Counted from the stretch's first letter, positions 46,349 through 54,939 are shown. The stretch: 64,000 bases of DNA from Mycolicibacterium sarraceniae (GCF_010731875.1 NZ_AP022595.1:3844001-3908000); one strand, 5' to 3'. Notes: generated from the letters alone by a model not told the origin. A program made the numbers and translations.

Positions 46349-46693
46349 ATGACCTACGTGATCAGCAGTGCGTGTGTCGATGTCAAACACAAGGCCTGCA
46401 TGAAGGAATGCCCGGTCGACTGCATCTACGAGGGCGACCGAACGATGTACATCAATCCCACCGAGTGTGTGGAATGCGGCGCCTGCAAAATCCTCTGCGA
46501 GGTCGACGCCATCTACTTCGAGGGCGACCTGCCCGAAGAGGAGAGGAAGTTCCTCGCCGACAATGCCGCCTTCTTCAGCGACATCCTGCCGGGCCGGGAT
46601 GCCCCGATCGGGGACCCGGGCGGGGCCTACGAGCTCGGTCCGGTCGGCGTGGACACCCCGATGGTCGCCGCGCTGCCTCCTCGACAGGACTGA
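46349..46693 (+). CDS. fdxA: Seven-iron ferredoxin FdxA
   Basis: A 114-residue electron carrier with one [3Fe-4S] and one [4Fe-4S] cluster. Cys9, Cys17 and Cys50 fit the 3Fe ligands; Cys21, Cys40, Cys43 and Cys46 fit the 4Fe ligands, and Cys25 is the usual extra. Start MTYVISSACVDVKHKACMKE and the C-terminal VGVDTPMVAALP match FdxA (Rv2007c-like) rather than FdxC. A DosR-type box upstream predicts induction in hypoxia or nitric oxide. The ATG at 46349 begins exactly at the family N-terminus. Confidence 0.92.
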   Translation: MTYVISSACVDVKHKACMKECPVDCIYEGDRTMYINPTECVECGACKILCEVDAIYFEGDLPEEERKFLADNAAFFSDILPGRDAPIGDPGGAYELGPVGVDTPMVAALPPRQD

Positions 46694-46928
46694 GCGGCCA
46701 CCTCCTCGTCTTCGGTAACTCCAGGGTCGAGTCGTTATCGGATCGTCGCCAAAGCGGGACGGTCCGGTGCTCATTCGCCGCTATGCGCGACTGCGGGTAG
46801 GCTCCACGGAGATCGAAGACGACCACGCTGTCCCGGTTCGCTTCCGGCGCTTCCAGCGCAACGCAACAGGTGTTTGGCGACTGTGCGCGCGTGCTGTGTC
46901 AGGCCGGCGAAGTCAGGACCGGAGAGGA

Positions 46929-48122
46929 GTGCCTCAGTTGGACACGGTCCTGGGACTGTCGATGACGCCGACCACCGTCGGACTCGTCCTCGTCCAAGGT
47001 GATGGAGTTGACGGTGCGACGAAGGGGCACGACGCGTTCGACGTTCGCCGCGGCGGCTTCAGTCCGGTCACGACATCGGAATTCGTTGCCGAGGCGCTAT
47101 CGCGCACCCAAGCTATCGCCGGCGGCCAGCGCCTGCAGTCCATCGGGGTGACCTGGAGCGATGACGCATCGGTCGAGGCCTCGCTGCTGCTCGACTCGCT
47201 GGCCGACTCCGGATTCGACAACGTGATCCCCATCCGCCTGCCAGAGGCCACCGAAGCCTTTGCGCGCGGCATCGGTCGAGTGATCGGCTCTGACGTGACC
47301 GCGGTGTGCGTCGTCGAGCCCGAGGCGGTCGTCGCTTTGGTCGTTGATGCCCAGGAAGGTGCCGTGCAGACCTGCGTCAGCTACGACCTGGAAACCGATC
47401 AGGACCTGATCGGCTGGCTGTCCGACATTCTGGGCGGCAGCGATTGGTCTCCCGACGGGCTGGTGTTGCTGGGCTCCGGCGACGGTCTTGAATCGATCGC
47501 GCGCCGCCTCGAAGAGGTTGTGGGCATCCCGGCATTCGCGCCGGCCGAGGCCGAGCTGGCCTTGGCCCGCGGCGCGGCCCTGGCCTCGGTGAACGGCATC
47601 GGGATCCTCGACGATCCGCTGTTCACCCTCCCAGCTCTGCCGGCCGATCGGCACCGAGACTCGAAGGCTATGCGCGGCGCGACAGCGCTGCTGGCCGGAG
47701 GTGTGGTGGCGTTCGTGGTGTCGGCGTCGGTGGCGGTGGGCCTGGAACTGCTGCCTGACCACGGGGTGCGCCCCGAGCACCGCAATGTGGTGAATACCGC
47801 CGAGACTCCCGCGCTGGCGCCCGAGCGTGCACCCGAGGCGCTGGCACCGCCCGCCTCCGAACCAGCACCGGCGCTGGCCGCCCCCGAAGCCGCGCCATCG
47901 CTTCCGGTCGCATCGCCCGAACCCGAGCCCACCTTCGATGCGACGCCGGTGGTTGCGATGACGATGAACGTGCCGCCGCCGGAGGCTCCGCCCAGCGATG
48001 TGCCGCTTGATCCCGCGGCGCTGCCGCCGATTCCGGCCTCTATCGCGCCGCCGCCCGTGCAGCCCAAGCCGTCACTACGGACCCGCCTGCGGGATCGCCT
48101 GTCCGGCCTCGGCGGCGGATAA
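46929..48122 (+). CDS. Mycobacterial hypothetical membrane protein (ASKHA-like N-terminus, Pro-rich tail)
   Basis: A 397-residue protein. The N-terminal ~250 residues (DTVLGLSMTPTTVGLVLVQG, then GVTWSDDASVEASLLLDSLA, VCVVEPEAVVALVVD and PAEAELALARGAALASV) have a layout reminiscent of an ASKHA (Hsp70/actin-like) fold, an inference only. One transmembrane helix follows near 260 (LLAGGVVAFVVSASVAVGLE), then a Pro/Ala-rich extracellular region to the end. The family is abundant in mycobacteria and uncharacterised. I prefer the GTG at 46929 because GGAG lies 4 nt upstream; a TTG at 46938 is also near the conserved start. Confidence 0.72.
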   Translation: MPQLDTVLGLSMTPTTVGLVLVQGDGVDGATKGHDAFDVRRGGFSPVTTSEFVAEALSRTQAIAGGQRLQSIGVTWSDDASVEASLLLDSLADSGFDNVIPIRLPEATEAFARGIGRVIGSDVTAVCVVEPEAVVALVVDAQEGAVQTCVSYDLETDQDLIGWLSDILGGSDWSPDGLVLLGSGDGLESIARRLEEVVGIPAFAPAEAELALARGAALASVNGIGILDDPLFTLPALPADRHRDSKAMRGATALLAGGVVAFVVSASVAVGLELLPDHGVRPEHRNVVNTAETPALAPERAPEALAPPASEPAPALAAPEAAPSLPVASPEPEPTFDATPVVAMTMNVPPPEAPPSDVPLDPAALPPIPASIAPPPVQPKPSLRTRLRDRLSGLGGG

Positions 48123-48145
48123 CCGGCACGGTTTCGCTGACGTTG

Positions 48146-48170
48146 CGCCCCGGGACGTATCCGGGGCGCT
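48146..48170 (+). terminator. Terminator hairpin
   Basis: A 9-bp GC-rich stem (gcgccccgg / ccggggcgc) with a 7-base loop lies 23 bp after the stop of the preceding gene. No T run follows, which is common for mycobacterial terminators. Confidence 0.55.
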
Positions 48171-48272
48171 ACCCGGACGCAGTTGCGGCATGTCCCCGGA
48201 CATCTGGCGGGCGCGATCGCGCCGACCGCTTAGAGTGGGTCTTTGCTGATCGCCCACGCGAGGAGGGGATCC

Positions 48273-49028
48273 ATGGCCAGAGCAGTTCGACGAGCATGTG
48301 CCGCCGCAGGGATTGTGATGGTGGCAATGGCGACTTCGATGCAGACCAGCATGGCCGCGGTCGCCCCGGCGATCGACGGGACGTCCATCGCGTCCGTCCA
48401 GCCCACCAACGGCCAGGTCGTGGGCGTCGCCATGCCGATCACCGTGACGTTCACCAAGCCGGTCATCGACCGGTGGGGTGCTCAGCAATCGATCCGCGTC
48501 ATGGCACCGGCCGATGTCGTGGGGCGCTACGACTGGCTCGACGATCAGACCGTGCAGTTCGTGCCGATCCAGTACTGGCCAGCGCATTCGGAGATCACCA
48601 TGATGGCCGGCGGCATCCCGCGGACCTTCGGCACCGGCTCCATTGTGTTGGGCGTCGCCGATATCTCCGCGCACACGTTCACCGTTAGCATCGACGGCCA
48701 GGTGGCGCGTCAGATGCCGGCATCCATGGGCAAACCCAAGCACCCGACCCCGGTGGGCAACTTCGACGTCCTGGAAAAGCAGTCCACGGTGGTCATGGAC
48801 TCTCGCACCATCGGTATCCCGCTCAACGATCCGGAGGGCTACAAGCTCACGGTCAACGACGCCGTCCGAGTCACCTGGGGTGGGGTGTACGTGCACTCCG
48901 CACCGTGGTCGGTGGGCTCACAGGGCTACGCCAACGTCAGCCACGGCTGCATCAACCTGAGCCCCGACAACGCCTCGTGGTACTTCAACCAGGTGCACAT
49001 CGGCGACCCGGTGGTCATCAACGCCTAG
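48273..49028 (+). CDS. ldtA: L,D-transpeptidase LdtMt1-like
   Basis: Wall enzyme forming 3-3 peptidoglycan cross-links. The 251-residue precursor has the same length as M. tuberculosis LdtMt1 (Rv0116c). A signal peptide ends near AAV (residue ~30), an immunoglobulin-like domain covers ~38-120 (SVQPTNGQVVGVAMPITVTF), and the YkuD catalytic domain follows (ISAHTFTVSIDGQVARQMPA, VVMDSRTIGIPL, YVHSAPWSV). The catalytic Cys226 is in NVSHGCINLS. The ATG at 48273 has AGGAGGGG 7 nt upstream. Confidence 0.93.
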   Translation: MARAVRRACAAAGIVMVAMATSMQTSMAAVAPAIDGTSIASVQPTNGQVVGVAMPITVTFTKPVIDRWGAQQSIRVMAPADVVGRYDWLDDQTVQFVPIQYWPAHSEITMMAGGIPRTFGTGSIVLGVADISAHTFTVSIDGQVARQMPASMGKPKHPTPVGNFDVLEKQSTVVMDSRTIGIPLNDPEGYKLTVNDAVRVTWGGVYVHSAPWSVGSQGYANVSHGCINLSPDNASWYFNQVHIGDPVVINA

Positions 49029-49219
49029 CGGTACCCGGTGTGGTGACGCCGAACCAGTAGTGTTCGTTCGTGAAATGATGAAGCCGGTGATCGCGCCAGA
49101 TCACCCGGTAGGCAGCGTGGCCGCCAATGCAGGACGAAGACGTGAATCGTCCACTCCCAGCGCCGGCATGCCCACCGAGCCGACAGAGGCCAAGTGGTCA
49201 GACCAGTGAGCGCATCGCG

Positions 49220-49765
49220 TTACGTGGGATGACGCGCCGTGAACCGGATGGTCACCTCGTCGGCCACTTTCAACGACCCGACGAACAACGAATACGGCTT
49301 GACCCCGAACTGCGTCTGAAGCACGGGCACGGATGCGGTCATCTCCCACACGCCACCCACTTCCTCGACGGTCAGGTCCACCGTCTGCGGCCGCGACGTG
49401 CCATGGATCTCGACGTCGCCGCCCAGCCGATAGCCGCCCGCGGTCTTGGCGATGTCCTCGGCAGTGAACGTAATCTGCGGAAACTTCCTGGCGTCCAACG
49501 CTTTCAACGCATTGGAGCGCACCACACCCTTCTCCGGCCCGGTCAGCGGCGTGATACCGCCCTCACCCTTGATCACCTGCAGCGAATCGACGTCCACCAG
49601 CAGCGCGACAGTCACCGGCTGCTTGCCACGCCACTGGACGTCGGCACGCCACGACGCCATCGCGATGGTCAGCCGGTGACCCATCTTGGCGGCCGGACCG
49701 GCCACCGCGGTGAGGATCTGCAGTTCGCCTTCGGCGGCGGTCAATGTCCAGGCTGTGTCCGTCAC
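49220..49765 (-). CDS. YceI-family lipid-binding protein
   Basis: A 181-residue YceI/lipocalin-like protein that binds a polyisoprenoid or similar hydrophobic ligand. Motifs: VAGPAAKMGHRLTIAMASWR, DVDSLQVIKGEGG, FPQITFTAEDIAKTAGGYRL and the strand ending FVGSLKVADEVTIRFTARHP. It lacks an obvious signal peptide, unlike many YceI proteins. The GTG at 49765 begins MTDTAWTLTA. It lies 22 bp from the end of the CYP125-like gene and on the same strand, so cotranscription is possible. Confidence 0.82.
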   Translation of the reverse strand: MTDTAWTLTAAEGELQILTAVAGPAAKMGHRLTIAMASWRADVQWRGKQPVTVALLVDVDSLQVIKGEGGITPLTGPEKGVVRSNALKALDARKFPQITFTAEDIAKTAGGYRLGGDVEIHGTSRPQTVDLTVEEVGGVWEMTASVPVLQTQFGVKPYSLFVGSLKVADEVTIRFTARHPT

Positions 49766-49787
49766 GCCTCGACTGTATCGACTGCTC

Positions 49788-51029
49788 TTACTTGCCGGCT
49801 CCGGTGTAGTCGACCTGCCAGTGCTTGATGCCGTTGAGCCAACCCGACCGCAGCCGCTCCGGTTTCGCCAGCGGGGCGAGATCCGGCATGTGGTCGGCGA
49901 TCGCGTTGAACATCAGATCGATCGTCATCCTGGCCAGGTTGGCGCCGAGACAGTAGTGCGCGCCGGTGCCACCAAAGCCCACATGGGGGTTCGGGTTGCG
50001 GAGGATGTTGAAGCTGAACGGATCCTCGAAGACCTCGTCGTCGAAGTTGGCCGAGCGGTAGGACATCACCACTCGCTGCCCCTTCTTGATCGGGACACCC
50101 GAGAGCTCGACGTCTTCCAGGGCCGTCCGCTGGAATGACGTCACCGGGGTGGCCCACCGCACGATCTCGTCGACCGCGGTTATCGGGCGCTGCGCTTTGT
50201 ACAGCTCCCACTGGTCGGGGAAGTCCGCGAACGCCGTCATGCCATGCGTGATCGAGTTACGGGTGGTCTCGTTGCCGGCCACCGCCAACAGAATGACGAA
50301 GAAGCCGAACTCGTCATCGGAGAGTTTGTGCCCGTCGACGTCGGCCTGTACCAGCTTGGTCACCAAGTCGTCGCCGGGATTGGCGGTCCTGTCGGCGGCC
50401 ATGGCCATGCCGTACATGATCAGCTCGCCGGCCGCGCCCTGCGGATCGTTGCGGGCGAACTCGGGGTCGGCTTCGCCGACCATCTGATTGGACCAGTCGA
50501 ACAGTTTCTTGCGCTCGTCCTGGGGCACACCCATGAGGTCGGCGATAGCCTGCAGGGGCAGCTCGCAGGAGACCTGTTCGACGAAGTCGCCGGAGCCTTC
50601 TGCCGCTGCGGCCTTGGCGATCGCCTGGGCACGCTCCCGCAGATTCTCACGCAGCGTTTCGACGGCCCGCGGCGTGAACGCCCGCGAGACGATCTGGCGT
50701 AGATGGGTGTGCCGCGGCGCATCCATGTTCAGCAGGATGAACTGACCGGTGTCCTTGTGCGACACAGCCGCATTATCGGGGTAGCGCGGCAGCGCGGTGT
50801 TCTCCAGGCTGGAGAACACGTCGCTGCGCCGGGAGACCTCCTTGACGTCTTTGTGCTTGCTGACGACCCAGTAGCCCTCGTCATCGAACCCGCCGACATT
50901 GCGCGGTTGCTCGTTCCACCAGATCGGGGCGACCCGGCGCAGCTCGGCGAGTTCCTCGACCGGCAGCCGTTCGTTGTTCAGATCAGGATCAGTGAAGTCG
51001 AAACCAGGGGAAAGGTTCGGACTCGGCAT
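49788..51029 (-). CDS. Cytochrome P450 of the CYP125 family
   Basis: A 413-residue P450 strikingly similar to CYP125 of M. tuberculosis, the sterol C26/C27 hydroxylase. Shared stretches include PSPNLSPGFDFTDPDLNNER, LPVEELAELR, LNMDAPRHTHLRQIVSRAFT, AVAGNETTRNSITHG (I-helix), EIVRWATPVTSFQRTA (ExxR region), NPHVGFGGTGAHYCLGANLA (haem Cys) and the end SGWLNGIKHWQVDYTG. I start at the ATG 51029 because GGAGG stands 11 nt upstream; the ATG at 51047 overlaps that site. A KstR-type palindrome upstream supports control by cholesterol. It may be a CYP125 paralogue, since no cholesterol cluster surrounds it. Confidence 0.9.
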   Translation of the reverse strand: MPSPNLSPGFDFTDPDLNNERLPVEELAELRRVAPIWWNEQPRNVGGFDDEGYWVVSKHKDVKEVSRRSDVFSSLENTALPRYPDNAAVSHKDTGQFILLNMDAPRHTHLRQIVSRAFTPRAVETLRENLRERAQAIAKAAAAEGSGDFVEQVSCELPLQAIADLMGVPQDERKKLFDWSNQMVGEADPEFARNDPQGAAGELIMYGMAMAADRTANPGDDLVTKLVQADVDGHKLSDDEFGFFVILLAVAGNETTRNSITHGMTAFADFPDQWELYKAQRPITAVDEIVRWATPVTSFQRTALEDVELSGVPIKKGQRVVMSYRSANFDDEVFEDPFSFNILRNPNPHVGFGGTGAHYCLGANLARMTIDLMFNAIADHMPDLAPLAKPERLRSGWLNGIKHWQVDYTGAGK

Positions 51030-51126
51030 AGTAAAGCGCACCTCCATAGGACGTGATCCAGCGCCCGGTGATCCATGCTTACACCACGCGCGGAAGCCTC
51101 GGGCCGGCTTGACGGAAACTCGTAAC

Positions 51127-51140
51127 TGAAACGTGTTCTA
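51127..51140. promoter_or_regulatory. KstR-type palindrome upstream of CYP125-like gene
   Basis: tgaaacgtgttcta matches TNNAACNNGTTNNA at all fixed positions. It lies ~100 bp before the P450 start and 6 bp before a possible small divergent gene, so it could repress both. Confidence 0.65.
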
Positions 51141-51146
51141 TGTTCA

Positions 51147-51305
51147 TTGTTCACGACGGGCGCAGCACCTCGGCCGTGGCGTCATCAGCTGGCCGGGCTG
51201 TGGCTGGGCCTGTTCGGGGTTGCGATAGCCGCCGGGCTGGCCATGGTCATGCGCGCGAATACCGAAATCCCCGAGGACTACTGGCGCTCCATCGTCAACT
51301 ACTAG
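51147..51305 (+). CDS. Possible 52-residue membrane protein
   Basis: A TTG at 51147 opens 52 codons ending in TAG. The central part (HQLAGLWLGLFGVAIAAGLA) is a clear transmembrane helix, and the tail RANTEIPEDYWRSIVNY is well-formed and charged, which argues against chance. The start lies only 6 bp past the KstR-type box with no evident ribosome site, so the message may be leaderless, or the N-terminus may be truncated. Function unknown. Confidence 0.45.
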   Translation: MFTTGAAPRPWRHQLAGLWLGLFGVAIAAGLAMVMRANTEIPEDYWRSIVNY

Positions 51306-51308
51306 CGA

Positions 51309-51497
51309 TTAGTCGAGGACGACGGCATTCTCGGGGCAGGCCTCCGCCGCCTCGCGGGCACTGTCCACGAGCTCGTCGGGCACCTCATCAACGATTGCTT
51401 CGGCGTAGCCGTCGTCGGTCATGGCGAAGACTTCCGGACAGATGGTGGTGCACACGCCGTGTCCGCGGCAACGGCCGTCGTCAATGGTGGCTTTCAT
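51309..51497 (-). CDS. [3Fe-4S] ferredoxin partner of P450
   Basis: A 62-residue ferredoxin of the type that donates electrons to P450s. Cys10, Cys16 and Cys20 (CRGHGVCTTICP) plus Cys54 (EACPENAV) form the cluster motif; the position usually holding a fourth ligand is not Cys (His13-Gly), consistent with a 3Fe-4S cluster. Its ATG overlaps the P450 stop as ATGA, so the two are translated together and almost certainly work as a pair. Confidence 0.9.
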   Translation of the reverse strand: MKATIDDGRCRGHGVCTTICPEVFAMTDDGYAEAIVDEVPDELVDSAREAAEACPENAVVLD

Positions 51498-52774
51498 GCG
51501 AGATCGAACTCCAGGTGCAGTTCGGTGAGCCCACGCAGGATGTAGGTGGGCACATAGTGGTATCGGCGCGCATCGGCGGGGCCGTGATGTTCCTCGCTGA
51601 TCCGGATATCCGTGGTGCGATCAAGCAGCCGTTCGAGCGCGACGCGCGCCTCGGCACGGGCCAGCGGCGCGCCCGGGCAGGTGTGGATGCCACGACCAAA
51701 GGCGATGTGCTGCCGCGCATTCGACCGTGCCGGGTCGAAGGTGTTGGGATCGGTGAATCGGCGCGGGTCGCGGTTGGCAGCGGCCTGGACGACCATCAGG
51801 GTTGATCCGGATGGCACATCGACGCCGCCGAGGGTGACCGGCTCCTTGGACAGCCGGAAGTCCCCCTTGACTGGGCTCTCGAAGCGCAGCGTCTCCTCGA
51901 TGAAGTTGGCGACCTTGGAGCGATCCGCGCGCAACAGCGCCTGGATGTCAGGGCGATCACCGAGGATTTGCAGGGCGGCGCTGAGCAGCCGCACGGTGGT
52001 CTCCTGGCCGGCCGAATACAGGTTCGCTGCAACGCGGGCCACATCGCCGGGATCAGGCACCGAACCGTCGGGGAAGGTCGCCGCGGCCATCTCCGACAGC
52101 ACGTCACCGCGCGGGTTGGCACGGCGGTCCTCGATGTAGGCGCTGAACTTGTCGTAGAGGTATTCCAGCGGGGACTTGGACAGGGCCTCGCCCTTGACGC
52201 TGCCGACGCCCCCGCCGTGGTGCGCGCCGCGCTGCATCTCGGCGAGGAACTCGTCGCGGTCGGCGTCAGGCACGCCCAGCAGGTCGGCGATGATCACCAG
52301 CGTAAACGGTTGGGCGAAGCCCGAAATCAGCTCGCCCTTACCGCCAACCAGGTAATCGTCGAGGACGCGGTCGACCATCGTCCACATCCCGTCCTCGTTC
52401 TCCTTGAGGCGCTTGGGCGTGATCAGCCGCATCAGCAGTGCGCGGTGGTCGGTGTGTACCGGGGGATCCAGCGCGGGCAGCTGATCGTTGAAGGGCAGCT
52501 CATCGCGGTGCGCGGCAATGAGTTCGGCGACGTCATCACGACCTTCGACGGGCACGGGGAACCCGGGGAACGGTCCGGTCACCGCGATGCAGGACGAGAA
52601 GCGGTCGGCGTCACCGGCGACCTCGGTGGCTTCTTCCCAGCCGGTGACCATCCATACGCCCTTATGCGGCTCGCGCGACACCGGGCAACGGGACTGCAGC
52701 GCCTCCAGATACGGGTATGGATCGGCGACCACATCGCGATCCATGAAGAAGTTCACGCTGTCGACATCGGTCAC
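51494..52774 (-). CDS. Cytochrome P450 (family not assigned)
   Basis: A 426-residue soluble P450 with the I-helix SAGQETTVRLL, the K-helix EETLRFESP (ExxR) and the haem loop FGRGIHTCPGAPLARAE. The SRCPVSREPHKGVWMV start and NFFMDRDVVADPYPYLEAL are typical of actinobacterial P450s. I cannot assign the CYP family. The GTG at 52774 has AAGGGA 7 nt upstream. It forms a two-gene unit with the ferredoxin and is divergent from a TetR gene, with three CGATCG-centred sites between, so the TetR protein probably represses it. Confidence 0.85.
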   Translation of the reverse strand: MTDVDSVNFFMDRDVVADPYPYLEALQSRCPVSREPHKGVWMVTGWEEATEVAGDADRFSSCIAVTGPFPGFPVPVEGRDDVAELIAAHRDELPFNDQLPALDPPVHTDHRALLMRLITPKRLKENEDGMWTMVDRVLDDYLVGGKGELISGFAQPFTLVIIADLLGVPDADRDEFLAEMQRGAHHGGGVGSVKGEALSKSPLEYLYDKFSAYIEDRRANPRGDVLSEMAAATFPDGSVPDPGDVARVAANLYSAGQETTVRLLSAALQILGDRPDIQALLRADRSKVANFIEETLRFESPVKGDFRLSKEPVTLGGVDVPSGSTLMVVQAAANRDPRRFTDPNTFDPARSNARQHIAFGRGIHTCPGAPLARAEARVALERLLDRTTDIRISEEHHGPADARRYHYVPTYILRGLTELHLEFDLA

Positions 52775-52805
52775 TGAGGGGTCCCTTCAGGCAAGGAAGC
52801 TGCCA

Positions 52806-52861
52806 TACGATCGGCAAGGGCGATGCTAGTCGATCGTATGGTAGATTGCTAGCCGATCGTA
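52806..52861. promoter_or_regulatory. Triple CGATCG operator between P450 and TetR genes
   Basis: Three 10-bp sites share a CGATCG core: tacgatcggc (52806-52815) in one orientation, gtcgatcgta (52829-52838) and gccgatcgta (52852-52861) in the other. The last two lie in 14-bp direct repeats 23 bp apart. Sites flanking both promoters suggest binding by the adjacent TetR protein. Confidence 0.65.
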
Positions 52862-52883
52862 AAGTTAGCGAAGGGAGCTGATG

Positions 52884-53474
52884 ATGAGCGCAGTCGCTGT
52901 TGCCAGCACCGGTTCGCCCGCCGATACCCGGCAACGGCTCATCGACGCAGCGATTGCACTGTTCATCCGGCACAGCTTCGCCGGCACCTCGCTGCAGATG
53001 ATCGCCGATGAGCTCGGCTTCACCAAAGCCGCTATCTACCACCACTTTCGAACCCGCGAACAGCTCTTGACGGCAATCCTGGAACCCATCATCAACCGGG
53101 TCGCCGCGGTGGTCGAGGACGCCGAGCAGCAGCGTGGCGTGCACGCCCGTGCCGAACGCATGATCAACGGCTACGCGCGGCTGGCCGTCGAGAGTCCCAT
53201 GCTGGTGTCCGTGCTGGCGGCCGATCCGAGCGTGCACACCGTGTTGAAGGCCAACCGCGAGTGGACGCACATCATCTCGCGACAGATGGTCTTGCTGGCC
53301 GACGTCCATCCCGGCCCGGAAGGCTTCATCCGCGCGCAGTTCGTGTTCGCCGGGATCGCCGGCTCGGCCGATCCCAAACGCGCGGCCGACGACGAGTGGC
53401 TACACGCCCAACTACTCGACGCCGGCCGGAAGGCGCTGGGCCTGCGTACGCCGAGACGAACGTCCCCACAGTGA
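52884..53474 (+). CDS. TetR family transcriptional regulator
   Basis: A 196-residue TetR repressor: DTRQRLIDAAIALFIRHSFA, then TSLQMIADELGFTKAAIYHH with FTKAAIYHHF as recognition helix. The C-terminal domain includes MLVSVLAADPSVHTVLK. It is divergent from the P450-ferredoxin pair and followed by an SDR, so its ligand may be the P450 substrate. The ATG at 52884 is best spaced from AAGGGAG; ATG 52881 is also possible. Confidence 0.87.
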   Translation: MSAVAVASTGSPADTRQRLIDAAIALFIRHSFAGTSLQMIADELGFTKAAIYHHFRTREQLLTAILEPIINRVAAVVEDAEQQRGVHARAERMINGYARLAVESPMLVSVLAADPSVHTVLKANREWTHIISRQMVLLADVHPGPEGFIRAQFVFAGIAGSADPKRAADDEWLHAQLLDAGRKALGLRTPRRTSPQ

Positions 53475-53538
53475 ACGTCCTAGAACCACAACAGTTTTGC
53501 ATTCACCAGGCGGCGCTTGCCGCCGGAAAGGGGAGCTT

Positions 53539-54249
53539 GTGTCCACGACGAAGACGGCATTGGTGACCGGTGGCGGTTCCGGGATCGGTGCGGCCATCGC
53601 TGCCCGGCTGCGCTCGGACGGCTACACGGTGGTCATCCTCGACCTGAATCCGGCGGAGGGCGACCATTCCTATGTCGCTGACGTGACCGACCGCGCGCAG
53701 ATCGATGCCGTGTTGGCCGAGGTCCACGCCGCCCTGGGGCCGGTCACCATCCTGGTCAACGCCGCAGGCAAGGACAGCTTTCGCCGGTTCCTCGATCTCA
53801 GTTTCGACGAGTGGCAGCAGACCATCGACATCAACCTGCACGGGGTCTTCCACACCATCCAGGCCGTACTGCCCGACATGATCGAGGCCGGCTGGGGCCG
53901 CATCGTCAACATCTCATCCTCGAGCACCCACTCCGGTGTGCCCTACATGTCGGCCTACGTCGCAGCCAAGTCCGGCGTCAACGGCCTGACCAAAAGCCTT
54001 GCCCTGGAGTACGGACCGGCCGGTATCACCGTCAACGCCGTCCCGCCCGGATTCATCGACACCCCGATGCTGCGCAAGGCCGAAGCTCGCGGAAACATGG
54101 GCGATGTTCAGGCCACCATCGACGCCACCCCGGTGCGAAGAATGGGCCAGCCCGAGGACATCGCGGCCGCCTGCGCGTTCTTTATCTCCGAAGAAGCCGG
54201 CTACATCACCGGCCAGATCCTCGGCGTCAACGGCGGCCGCAACACGTAA
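53539..54249 (+). CDS. Short-chain dehydrogenase/reductase
   Basis: A 236-residue classical SDR. It has the NAD(P) loop TGGGSGIGAAIA, NAAGKDSF, the catalytic Ser in NISSSSTHSG, and Tyr-x-x-x-Lys as YVAAK. The C-terminal GYITGQILGVNGGRNT is typical. Substrate unknown; it probably acts on a hydroxyl or keto group of a lipid or steroid, given its neighbour P450. The GTG at 53539 has AAAGGGGAG upstream. It follows the TetR gene by 64 bp. Confidence 0.85.
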   Translation: MSTTKTALVTGGGSGIGAAIAARLRSDGYTVVILDLNPAEGDHSYVADVTDRAQIDAVLAEVHAALGPVTILVNAAGKDSFRRFLDLSFDEWQQTIDINLHGVFHTIQAVLPDMIEAGWGRIVNISSSSTHSGVPYMSAYVAAKSGVNGLTKSLALEYGPAGITVNAVPPGFIDTPMLRKAEARGNMGDVQATIDATPVRRMGQPEDIAAACAFFISEEAGYITGQILGVNGGRNT

Positions 54250-54252
54250 GCC

Positions 54253-54939
54253 TCAGCCCGCCGGCTTCGTTGTCGTCGGGGTCACCGAGGACGTGACCGT
54301 CACGGTCGTGGTGCTCACCGTCGTCGTCGGGCTCCCGGTGGTGGTCGCGCTCGACGAGGTACCCGACTGCGAGAAGCTGGCTTCCTTGAACTCGATCCAC
54401 GAATCCTTGTAGATCACGTCGTTGCCCGAGGACACCAGGATCTGGGTGGGTGAAACCGCATAGGTGACACCGTCATTGGAGGCCACCAGCGTCCCGTCCG
54501 AGCTTCGGGTGATGGGTAGGTGCAGGGGAGCGTTATCGGACAGCCGTACGCCGCGGTACTCCAGTCCGCCGTCACGGTTCACGCAGATCACCACCAGCGA
54601 CTTGGAGGTGCGGCCGTACGCCATCAGTGTCTGGTTCTCGTCGCAGCGCGCACCGGTATCCACATAGCCGCGCGAGTCGGCCCGGTAGGACTGCGGCGCA
54701 CCCGAACTCGTCGTCGACGTGGTGGCGGTGGTAGCAGAGGCGGCCGCAGACGATGTCGCGGTCTCCGAGGCCGACGGCGATGTCGTCAACGTGGTGGGCG
54801 CGGCCCGGGCGACCGGCAGCGCATCTGAGGCCCCGGTGGCCACGGTCACTCCGACCACCAACCCGACCGCCGCGAAAACCCCGCCGATCCCCAGCCACGG
54901 CAACAATTTCGACGACGAGAGCAGATTCTGAGCGGACAT
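54253..54939 (-). CDS. Membrane-anchored Ser/Thr-rich protein
   Basis: A 228-residue protein with one N-terminal helix (WLGIGGVFAAVGLVVGVTVA), a Ser/Thr/Ala-rich linker (~45-80), and a small extracytoplasmic domain of ~100 residues. That domain reads TGARCDENQTLMAYGRTSKS, then LVVICVNRDGGLEYRGVRLS, with a Cys pair, and a Thr-rich tail closes the protein. It resembles orphan mycobacterial envelope proteins; no function known. The ATG at 54939 begins MSAQNLLSS. It is convergent with the SDR gene (3-bp gap). Confidence 0.72.
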   Translation of the reverse strand: MSAQNLLSSSKLLPWLGIGGVFAAVGLVVGVTVATGASDALPVARAAPTTLTTSPSASETATSSAAASATTATTSTTSSGAPQSYRADSRGYVDTGARCDENQTLMAYGRTSKSLVVICVNRDGGLEYRGVRLSDNAPLHLPITRSSDGTLVASNDGVTYAVSPTQILVSSGNDVIYKDSWIEFKEASFSQSGTSSSATTTGSPTTTVSTTTVTVTSSVTPTTTKPAG

